Assembly (NCBI GenBank): GCA_937967645.1 | Contig: CALBTT010000034.1 | Location: forward strand, 1 to 64,000 | Origin: an uncultured Zoogloea sp. | Lineage (GTDB): Bacteria > Pseudomonadota > Gammaproteobacteria > Burkholderiales > Rhodocyclaceae | Length of the DNA: 64,000 nt | Direction of reading: 5' to 3' | Shown here: positions 23,380-30,689 of the stretch, in pieces | Layout: each line of letters opens with the position of its first letter | Position numbering within the stretch: position 1 is the first letter of the stretch | The notes under the pieces: generated by a model | What the model was told of the DNA's origin: nothing | The model's input: the letters and a program-made list of their open reading frames with translations, nothing else | Databases searched by the model: none | Position numbers and translations under genes: made by a program

Positions 23380-24950
23380 GAAGCGAACTTGCCGCCGCCC
23401 TGGACATGCAGTTGTCCGGCGGTGAGCAACGGGCCGAACCCCTGCGTTATCTCAACCTGTTCCGGTTGATCCTGGCCGGCGTCTTCCTGGTGGCCGGCCG
23501 CCTGCTCCAGCTGGGCGCGGATTCCCCGGTCGTCTTCGTCGCGGCGTCCTTTACCTACATGGCGGCGGTCCTGATCCTCGGCTTCCGCGATGCCGAGCGC
23601 CTGCTCGGGCTGGACCGACTGGTGAGCCTGCAGGTGGTGGTGGACATCACCTTGCTGACCATCATCATGTGGGCCAGCGGGGGCTACCGAAGCGGCATTC
23701 CCATCCTGCTGCTGGTCGCACTGGCCGGTGCCGGGCTGGTGGGGCAGGGGCGCATGGTGCTCTTCTATGCGGCCTACGCCACCGTCGCGGTGCTGCTCGA
23801 GAACGCCTACCGCTGGCTGGCTGGGCGGGATGCGGCGGATTTTGTGACGGTGGGGATCACCTGCATCGGCTTTTTTGCCATCGCCCAGGTGGCGCGCCTG
23901 CTGGCCCAGCGGGCGCTTGCCAACGAAGACCTGGCGCGCCGGCGCGGCGCCGATCTGGCCAATCAGCTGCGCCTCAACCGGCAGATCATCCAGGACATGC
24001 AGGACGGCGTGCTGGTGGTGGGCGAGGGGGCCGAGGTGCACCAGTTCAACCCTCAGGCCATCGCCCTGCTCGGTACGCCTCTCCGGGAGGGACAGCCGCT
24101 GCACGAGGCCGCCCCGGCCCTGGCCCGCGAGCTGGCCCGCAAGGAGTCCCTCGGTGTGTCCGCCCACAGCATGCGGGCGGAGGGCAGCGGCAGGATGCTG
24201 CTGGTGCGCTTCCTGCCCGCCGGGGAGGCCGACGACACCCTGATCTACCTGGAGGACTTCGACCGCATCCACCGTCAGATCCAGCAGGTCAAGCTGGCTG
24301 CGCTGGGGCGCCTGACCGCCAGCATCGCCCACGAGATCCGCAATCCGCTGGCGTCGGTGTCCCAGGCTGCGGAACTGCTGGCCGACGAGAAGCGCGGCGA
24401 GATGCAGGCCCGGCTGATCCGCATCATCGGCAACAACGCCCAGCGCATCGACCGGCTGGTCGGCGATGTGCTGGCGCTGGGGCGGCGCGACGAGGCGCTG
24501 CCAGAGGCGCTTCCCCTGGCAGCGTTCACCGAGGAGTTCCTGGAGGAGTTCCGGCTGGCCGGCGGGGCGGCCGTGGAGGGGATTGTGCTCAACGAGGTGC
24601 CGCCAACCCTGACCCTGGCGATGGACCGCACCCACCTGCGCCAGATCCTCTGGAACCTGGTCGGCAATGCGCGCCGCCACAGTAGCGGAGGGCCGGGGGC
24701 GGTACGCATCCAGGCCCGCAGCCTGGAGGACGGTCGGGTCTGCCTCGAGGTGGCCGACGACGGCCCGGGCATCGCCGAAGCCTTGCGGATCCAGGTTTTC
24801 GAACCCTTCTTCACCACCCATTCCAAGGGAACGGGTCTCGGGTTGTACATTGCCCGGGAGCTCGCGGAGGCCAACGGTGCCAGTCTCGAACTGTGCCCGG
24901 CCGACGGCGGCGGCGCCCGTTTCCGCCTTACCGGACGAGCCAAGCCATGA
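23376..24950 (+). CDS. pilS: PilS-like sensor histidine kinase
   Basis: A 524-aa membrane kinase. An N-terminal block of about six transmembrane segments (residues 25–195) is followed by a PAS domain (about 210–300), the DHp box with phospho-His in IAHEIRNPLASV (about residue 317) and an HATPase domain with NLVGNARRH, DDGPGI and GTGLGLYIA. The architecture and position directly before an NtrC-family regulator match PilS, which senses pilin and controls type IV pilus genes. No pil structural gene is in the window, so the Pil assignment rests on homology and order. It is coupled by ATGA overlaps on both sides. Confidence 0.82.
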   Translation: MRSELAAALDMQLSGGEQRAEPLRYLNLFRLILAGVFLVAGRLLQLGADSPVVFVAASFTYMAAVLILGFRDAERLLGLDRLVSLQVVVDITLLTIIMWASGGYRSGIPILLLVALAGAGLVGQGRMVLFYAAYATVAVLLENAYRWLAGRDAADFVTVGITCIGFFAIAQVARLLAQRALANEDLARRRGADLANQLRLNRQIIQDMQDGVLVVGEGAEVHQFNPQAIALLGTPLREGQPLHEAAPALARELARKESLGVSAHSMRAEGSGRMLLVRFLPAGEADDTLIYLEDFDRIHRQIQQVKLAALGRLTASIAHEIRNPLASVSQAAELLADEKRGEMQARLIRIIGNNAQRIDRLVGDVLALGRRDEALPEALPLAAFTEEFLEEFRLAGGAAVEGIVLNEVPPTLTLAMDRTHLRQILWNLVGNARRHSSGGPGAVRIQARSLEDGRVCLEVADDGPGIAEALRIQVFEPFFTTHSKGTGLGLYIARELAEANGASLELCPADGGGARFRLTGRAKP

Positions 24951-26320
24951 CCCAGACTGAAAGAAGGGCCCGCTCGGGCGGCCCCGATGTGCTGATCGTT
25001 GACGACGAAGACGATATCCGGGAACTGCTCGAGCTCACCCTGCTGCGTCTCGGGCTGGCCAGTGACGGGGCGGCCACCCTGGCCGAGGCCCGCCAGCTGC
25101 TCGGCGAACGGCGTTACCGCCTGTGCCTGACCGACATGCGGCTGCCGGATGGTGACGGCCTGGAGCTGGTGCGCTACATCTCCGAGAACATCCGTGACCT
25201 GCCGGTGGCGGTCATCACTGCCTTCGGCAGCATGGACAACGCCGTGACCGCGCTGAAGGCCGGGGCCTTCGACTATCTGTCCAAGCCGGTGTCCATCGAC
25301 CAACTGCGGGCCCTGGTGAAGTCGGTGTTCTCGGTGCGTCCCAAGGAGGAGGATGCGGGCCGCAAGGACAGCTCCAGCCTGATCGGCGAGTCGCCGGCCA
25401 TGGTGCAGGTGCGCTCGCTGATCGAGAAGCTGGCCCGCAGCCAGGCGCCGGTGTTCATCTCCGGCGAGTCGGGTAGCGGCAAGGAGCGGGCCGCGCGGAT
25501 GATCCACGAGCTGGGGCCGCGGGCCGCGGCGCCCTTCGTGGCGGTCAACTGTGGTGCGATTCCCGAGAACCTCATGGAGAGCGAGTTCTTCGGTGCCCGC
25601 AAAGGGGCGTTCACGGGGGCAGACACCGACCGGGAGGGCTTTTTCCAGGCCGCCCACGGCGGCACCCTGTTCCTCGACGAGGTGGGCGACCTGCCGCTGC
25701 CGATGCAGGTCAAGCTGTTGCGCGCGATCCAGGAAAAGAAGTTCCGGCGCCTCGGCGATACGGTGGAGACGGCGGTCGATGTGCGCATCCTCAGCGCCAC
25801 CCACCAGAACCTGAAAGCCATGGTCGAGGCGTCCCGCTTCCGGCAGGATTTGTTCTACCGGCTCAACGTGATCGAGCTGCGCATGCCGACCCTGCGTGAG
25901 CGTATCGAGGACATCCCCGGTCTCGCGGAGATCCTGCTGGAACGGCTCGCCGAGTCGTCGGGGCTGCCCGCGGCCAGGCTCAGTCAGGATGCGATCGATG
26001 CCCTCAAGGGGTATTCCTTCCCGGGCAACGTGCGTGAGCTGGAGAACATCCTGGAGCGGGCCCTGGCCCTGTCCAGCGGAGATCTGATCCACGCGGAGGA
26101 TCTCCTGCTCGATCCGTCGGATGTCGGCGACGCCCACCCGGCGGCGCCGGCCGCGCCCGGCGGGGCGGATCTGCAGGACTACCTGGACAAGGTGGAGCGG
26201 CACGCCATCGAGGAGGCGCTCGAGAAATCCGGTGGCAACCGCACCGCCGCGGCGCGGGCCCTGGGGGTGACCTTCCGCTCCCTGCGCTACCGCCTCGAGC
26301 GTCTGGGCATGAAGGAGTGA
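24947..26320 (+). CDS. pilR: PilR-like sigma-54 activator, NtrC-family response regulator
   Basis: A 457-aa protein: receiver domain (VLIVDDEDDIR; phospho-Asp in LTDMRLPDGDG, about residue 62), AAA+ domain with Walker A GESGSGKE (about 172), the sigma-54-contacting GAFTGAD loop (about 221) and Walker B LFLDEVGDLP. A Fis-type helix-turn-helix closes the protein (GGNRTAAARALGVTFRSLRYRL). In type IV pilus systems PilR activates pilA. The ATG overlaps the pilS stop by 4 nt and its own TGA overlaps the GTG of the permease-kinase fusion. Family is certain; the target genes are inferred. Confidence 0.85.
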   Translation: MTQTERRARSGGPDVLIVDDEDDIRELLELTLLRLGLASDGAATLAEARQLLGERRYRLCLTDMRLPDGDGLELVRYISENIRDLPVAVITAFGSMDNAVTALKAGAFDYLSKPVSIDQLRALVKSVFSVRPKEEDAGRKDSSSLIGESPAMVQVRSLIEKLARSQAPVFISGESGSGKERAARMIHELGPRAAAPFVAVNCGAIPENLMESEFFGARKGAFTGADTDREGFFQAAHGGTLFLDEVGDLPLPMQVKLLRAIQEKKFRRLGDTVETAVDVRILSATHQNLKAMVEASRFRQDLFYRLNVIELRMPTLRERIEDIPGLAEILLERLAESSGLPAARLSQDAIDALKGYSFPGNVRELENILERALALSSGDLIHAEDLLLDPSDVGDAHPAAPAAPGGADLQDYLDKVERHAIEEALEKSGGNRTAAARALGVTFRSLRYRLERLGMKE

Positions 26321-29300
26321 ACGACCCCGCCCCATCCGACGCCGAGGGCCCGCCGGACGCCGTCCAGCGGGTGGTCAAGGTCCGCCGCGACTACAACACC
26401 TGGGTCGCCCGCGAGACCATCGAGGACTACGCCCTGCGCTTCACCCCGCGCAGCTTCAGGCGCTGGTCCGAACTGCGGGTGGCCAACACGGCCTTCGGAG
26501 TGGCCTCCTTCCTGGTGCTGGAGGCGGTGGGCGCGACCCTGCTGGTCAGTTATGGTTTTGCCAACGCCTTCTGGGCGATCCTCGCCACCGGCTTGATCAT
26601 CTTCCTGGCCGGCCTGCCGGTGAGCATCTATGCGGCCCGTTACGGGGTGGACATGGACCTGCTGACCCGGGGTGCCGGCTTCGGCTACATCGGCTCGACC
26701 CTGACCTCGCTGATCTACGCCTCCTTCACCTTCATCTTCTTCGCCCTCGAGGCGGCGATCATGGCCTATGCGCTGGATCTCGCCTTCGACATTCCGCCGG
26801 CCTGGGGCTATCTGATCTGCGCCGTGGTGGTGATTCCGCTGGTCACCCACGGGGTCACCGCGATCAGCCGGCTGCAGACCCTGACCCAGCCCCTGTGGCT
26901 GATGATGTTGGTCGTGCCCTACGTCTTCGTGTTCATCGAGCGGCCCGATGTGCTGACCGGCATCGCAGGCTACCCGGGCGAGCGCGGTGGCGGTGGAGGC
27001 TTCCACCTGCCGGCCTTCGGCGCAGCCCTGACGGTGGGCATTGCGTTGATCACCCAGATGGGCGAGCAGGCCGACTACCTGCGCTTCATGCCCGAAAAGA
27101 CCCCCGCAAACACCCGCCGCTGGTGGGCCGGGGTGCTGCTGGGGGGGCCGGGCTGGGTGGTGCTGGGGGTGGTCAAGATGCTCGGCGGCGCATTGCTGGC
27201 CTACCTGGCGATCAGCAACTCCGTGCCGGCCGAGCGGGCGGTGGACCCCAACCAGATGTATCTGGCCGCCTACGAATATGTCTTTCCCGACTTGCACTGG
27301 GCTGTCGCGGCGACGGCCCTGTTCGTGGTGGTGTCCCAGCTCAAGATCAACGTGACCAATGCCTATGCTGGCTCGCTGGCGTGGTCCAACTTCTTCGCCC
27401 GGCTGACCCACAGCCATCCGGGGCGGGTCGTGTGGGTGGTTTTCAACACGGTGATCGCCCTGGTCCTGATGGAGCTGGATGTGTTCCAGGCCCTGGGCCA
27501 GGTGCTGGGGCTGTACGCCAACGTGGCCATCGCCTGGATGATGGCGGTGGTCGCCGACCTGGTGATCAACAAGCCCCTCGGCCTGTCGCCACCGGGGATC
27601 GAGTTCAAGCGTGCCCATCTCTACGATGTGAATCCGGTAGGCGTGGGGGCGATGGGGATCGCCTCCGTGCTGTCGGTGCTGGCCTGGCTGGGCGTGTTCG
27701 GCGCGGAGGCCCAGGCCTTCTCGGCCCTGATCGCGCTGGTCACCGCCTTCGTCACGTCCCCCTTGATCGCCTGGGCCACCGGCGGGCGCTATTACCTGGC
27801 CCGCCAGCCGGGGCCGGCGTTGGCAGGGACGCGTCGTTGCGTGATCTGTGAGCGTGATTACGAATCCGATGACCTGGCCCGCTGCCCGGCCTACCAGGGG
27901 GATATCTGCTCCCTGTGCTGTTCGCTGGATGCCCGCTGCAACGATGCCTGCAAGCCCCAGGCGCGCCTGTCGGCCCAGTGGTCGGCGGTCCTGCGCCGGA
28001 TATTGCCGGCGTCGGCCGCCCCGTTCCTGGAGAGCGGTCTGGGCCATTATCTGCTGCTGATGGGCTTCATCGCGCCGGGCCTGGCCCTGCTGGTATGGCT
28101 GCTCTATCACCTGGGGCTCAACCTGCTGGGCGACAGTGCAGAAGCCTTCGCCCCGGCCTTGCGGCTGGCCTTCCTGAAGGGCTACGCGGCGCTCCTGTTG
28201 CTGGCCGGGCTGGTGGTGTGGTGGCTGGTGCTGACTCACAAGAGCCGCCTGGTGGCCCAGGAGGAGTCGAACCGCCAGACTCACCTGCTGATGCGCGAGA
28301 TCGAGTCGCACCGGCGTACCGACGAACAGCTGCAGCGGGCCAAGCAGGCGGCCGAGCTGGCCAACCAGGCCAAGAGCCGCTACATCACGGCGATCAGTCA
28401 CGAACTGCGCACGCCCCTCAACAGCATCCTCGGCTACGCCCAGATCCTCGATGGGGACGATTCGATCCCGCCTCACCGGCGTCAGGCCATCAATGTGATC
28501 CGGCGTAGCGGCGACCACCTGCTGTCGGTGATCGAGGGCACCCTGGACATCGCCCGCATCGAAGGTGGCAAGCTGGCGCTGGACGTGAAGGCCTTGGATT
28601 TCCGGGATTTCCTGGCGCAGATCGTCGGCATGTTCGAGCTGCAGGCCCGCAACAAGGGGCTGGCCTTCCGCTATGAGCCCCGCGGCGAGCTGCCTGCCTA
28701 TGTGCGGGCTGACGAGAAACGGATGCGCCAGATCCTGATCAACCTGCTGGGCAATGCGGTCAAGTTCACCGCCCGTGGCCACATCGCCCTGCGGGTCGCC
28801 TATCGCATGGAGATGGCCACCTTCGAGGTGGAGGACAGCGGCCCGGGGATCTCCCGGGAGGAAGTGGAGCGCATCTTCGAGCCCTTTTCGCGGGGCATGT
28901 CGGCCCAGGGGGCGGGTGGGGCCGGCCTGGGCCTGACCATCAGCCGGATGTTTGCCGACGTGATGGGGGGCGAGCTGACCCTGCATAGCGAGCCTGGGGC
29001 GGGCAGCACCTTCCGGGTGCGCCTCTTCCTGCCCCAGGTACAGGGGGCAGCGGCGGTGCGGGAGCTACCGCGGCGCCACCCGGCGGGCTACCGTGGCGAA
29101 CGGCGGCGCATCCTGATCGTCGATAACGAACGGGTAGACCGGGAGTTCCTGATCACCCTGCTGGAGCCCCTCGGTTTCGTGCTGGCCCAGGCCGCCTCGG
29201 GGCCCGAGTGCCTGGCGTTGCTGTCGGACTTCGATCCCGACCTGGTCTTCATGGATCTGGCCATGCCTGGCATGGATGGCTGGGAGACCGTAAGGCGCCT

Positions 29301-29724
29301 GCGTGTCGGCGGCCATCCGGATCTGCCGGTGGCAATCATCTCGGCCAATGCCTACGAGCGGGGCATCCACTCGGACGACAACGAACTCGGCATCGGCGCC
29401 GGGGACTTCTTCCTCAAACCGGTCCAGGTGGCCGAGCTGCTCGACTGGGTTGGCCGCAGTCTCGACCTGGAGTGGGTCGAGGTCGATCAGCCGCCGCCCC
29501 CCCCGGTGCTGCCTGAGGGCCTGGTCTATCCGTCGGCCGAGCGTTTGGTGGCGCTGGGACGGCAGGTCGAGCTGGGCTACGTGAAGGGCATCCTGGCCTG
29601 CCTCGACGAGATCGAAGCGGCGGACCCGGCCCATGCCCGCTTCGTGGCCGAGGTCCGAGGCCTCGCCCGCAGCTTCCGCCTCGAGGCGATCCCCCCCTTG
29701 CTGGAGAAAGCGGCCCATGCCTGA
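26317..29724 (+). CDS. NCS1-type permease–Cys-rich module–hybrid histidine kinase fusion
   Basis: A single 1135-aa frame. Residues about 30–500 are a 12-helix permease resembling purine/cytosine NCS1 transporters. Residues 507–545 form a cysteine-rich module (CVIC, SLCC and other Cys). A helical pair follows at about 570–645, then a coiled coil, the DHp box SHELRTPLNS (His about 693), an HATPase domain with NLLGNAVKF and GLGLTI, and a receiver (phospho-Asp in FMDLAMPGMDG, about 979). A C-terminal helical segment of about 70 residues lacks an HPt histidine. It looks like a transceptor, analogous in plan to CbrA (SLC5 permease plus kinase) but with a different transporter family. The start is GTG overlapping the pilR stop. 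The ligand is unknown. Confidence 0.85.
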   Translation: MNDPAPSDAEGPPDAVQRVVKVRRDYNTWVARETIEDYALRFTPRSFRRWSELRVANTAFGVASFLVLEAVGATLLVSYGFANAFWAILATGLIIFLAGLPVSIYAARYGVDMDLLTRGAGFGYIGSTLTSLIYASFTFIFFALEAAIMAYALDLAFDIPPAWGYLICAVVVIPLVTHGVTAISRLQTLTQPLWLMMLVVPYVFVFIERPDVLTGIAGYPGERGGGGGFHLPAFGAALTVGIALITQMGEQADYLRFMPEKTPANTRRWWAGVLLGGPGWVVLGVVKMLGGALLAYLAISNSVPAERAVDPNQMYLAAYEYVFPDLHWAVAATALFVVVSQLKINVTNAYAGSLAWSNFFARLTHSHPGRVVWVVFNTVIALVLMELDVFQALGQVLGLYANVAIAWMMAVVADLVINKPLGLSPPGIEFKRAHLYDVNPVGVGAMGIASVLSVLAWLGVFGAEAQAFSALIALVTAFVTSPLIAWATGGRYYLARQPGPALAGTRRCVICERDYESDDLARCPAYQGDICSLCCSLDARCNDACKPQARLSAQWSAVLRRILPASAAPFLESGLGHYLLLMGFIAPGLALLVWLLYHLGLNLLGDSAEAFAPALRLAFLKGYAALLLLAGLVVWWLVLTHKSRLVAQEESNRQTHLLMREIESHRRTDEQLQRAKQAAELANQAKSRYITAISHELRTPLNSILGYAQILDGDDSIPPHRRQAINVIRRSGDHLLSVIEGTLDIARIEGGKLALDVKALDFRDFLAQIVGMFELQARNKGLAFRYEPRGELPAYVRADEKRMRQILINLLGNAVKFTARGHIALRVAYRMEMATFEVEDSGPGISREEVERIFEPFSRGMSAQGAGGAGLGLTISRMFADVMGGELTLHSEPGAGSTFRVRLFLPQVQGAAAVRELPRRHPAGYRGERRRILIVDNERVDREFLITLLEPLGFVLAQAASGPECLALLSDFDPDLVFMDLAMPGMDGWETVRRLRVGGHPDLPVAIISANAYERGIHSDDNELGIGAGDFFLKPVQVAELLDWVGRSLDLEWVEVDQPPPPPVLPEGLVYPSAERLVALGRQVELGYVKGILACLDEIEAADPAHARFVAEVRGLARSFRLEAIPPLLEKAAHA

Positions 29725-30661
29725 ATTCGATCGGCTCAACTCGGATCTCGTGCTGATCGTCGATGACATCCCCGAGAACCTCTCGGTCTTGCACGACGCG
29801 CTGGACGAGGCCGGCTACACGGTGCTGGTGGCCACCAACGGGGAGACCGCGCTGCAGCGCGCCCGTCACAGCCTGCCGGACGTGATCCTGCTCGATGCGA
29901 TGATGCCGGGGATGGATGGTTTCGAGGTGGCGCGGCGGATGAAGGCCGACTTCGCCACCCGGCACATCCCCATCGTCTTCATGACCGGCCTGACCGAGAC
30001 CGAGCACGTGGTGGCGGCCTTCGATGCGGGCGGGGCCGATTACGTGACCAAGCCGATCCGGCCCCAGGAGGTGCTGGCCCGCATCGCCGCCCACATGCAG
30101 AGCGCCCGCCTGATGAAGCAGGCCCGTACCGCCCTCGATGCGGTGGGGCAGGCCACCCTGGCGATCCGGCCCGACAGCGGCCGGGTGGTGTGGCAGACGC
30201 CGCTGGCCCGCAAACTGGTGCAGGACTTCTTCCCCGGCCATGAGGACACTGCCCCGGCGACGGTGCTGGTGTGGGCGCATGAATCTGCGCGGGCCCGCCG
30301 CGAGGGACGGGAGTTTCCGCCCCTGCACGTGAATCAGGCCGCCCGGCGTCTCATCTTCAACCTCCACGAGCGCACCGGTGACGACGAATGGTTGTTGCTC
30401 CTGCGCGAGGAGTCGGATGCGGCCATGGTCGACGGACTGATGGCGGCCTTCCGCCTGACGGCCCGCGAGGCCGAGGTGCTGTATTGGGTGATCAAGGGCA
30501 AGACCAGCCCCGACATCGGCGAGATCCTCGGCTCCAGTCCGCGCACCGTCAACAAGCACCTCGAGCACGTGTTCGCCAAGCTGGGCGTGGAGAACCGTAC
30601 TTCCGCGGCGGCCGTGGCGCTGGCCCGGCTGCGGGTGGGCGGGGGCGAGGCGCCGGCCTGA
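29717..30661 (+). CDS. LuxR-type response regulator, partner of the permease-kinase fusion
   Basis: A 314-aa protein: receiver (VLIVDDIPENLSVL; phospho-Asp in ILLDAMMPGMDG; Lys in YVTKP), a middle region of about 110 residues that resembles a PAS-like sensor fold (ALDAVGQATLAIRPDSGRVV), and a C-terminal LuxR/FixJ helix-turn-helix (LTAREAEVLYWVIKGKTSPDIG). Its ATG lies inside the end of the fusion-kinase gene (8-nt overlap), so the two almost certainly form a two-component pair. The added middle domain suggests a second input. DNA targets are unknown. Confidence 0.85.
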   Translation: MPEFDRLNSDLVLIVDDIPENLSVLHDALDEAGYTVLVATNGETALQRARHSLPDVILLDAMMPGMDGFEVARRMKADFATRHIPIVFMTGLTETEHVVAAFDAGGADYVTKPIRPQEVLARIAAHMQSARLMKQARTALDAVGQATLAIRPDSGRVVWQTPLARKLVQDFFPGHEDTAPATVLVWAHESARARREGREFPPLHVNQAARRLIFNLHERTGDDEWLLLLREESDAAMVDGLMAAFRLTAREAEVLYWVIKGKTSPDIGEILGSSPRTVNKHLEHVFAKLGVENRTSAAAVALARLRVGGGEAPA

Positions 30662-30689
30662 GCCGGCGGCAGACCCCTCAGGCCGGCGC
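30650..30689. terminator. Inverted repeat spanning both convergent stop codons, probable bidirectional terminator
   Basis: GCGCCGGCCTGAG (30650–30662) is the exact reverse complement of 30677–30689, with a 14-nt loop. Each arm contains the TGA of one of the two convergent genes (LuxR regulator and GGDEF-EAL). The 13-bp stem is very GC-rich but there is no T-run on either side, so termination may be inefficient or Rho-assisted. Confidence 0.5.

Noticed and set aside
26287..28986. An 899-codon minus-strand frame opposite the permease-kinase gene
   Set aside because: His/Gln/Arg-rich translation typical of an antisense shadow; the plus-strand frame carries permease and kinase motifs throughout.
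26317..29724. Permease-kinase fusion as an assembly or frameshift artefact
   Set aside because: The frame is continuous, codon use is uniform across the junction, and a linker with its own Cys-rich module and helices separates the two parts.
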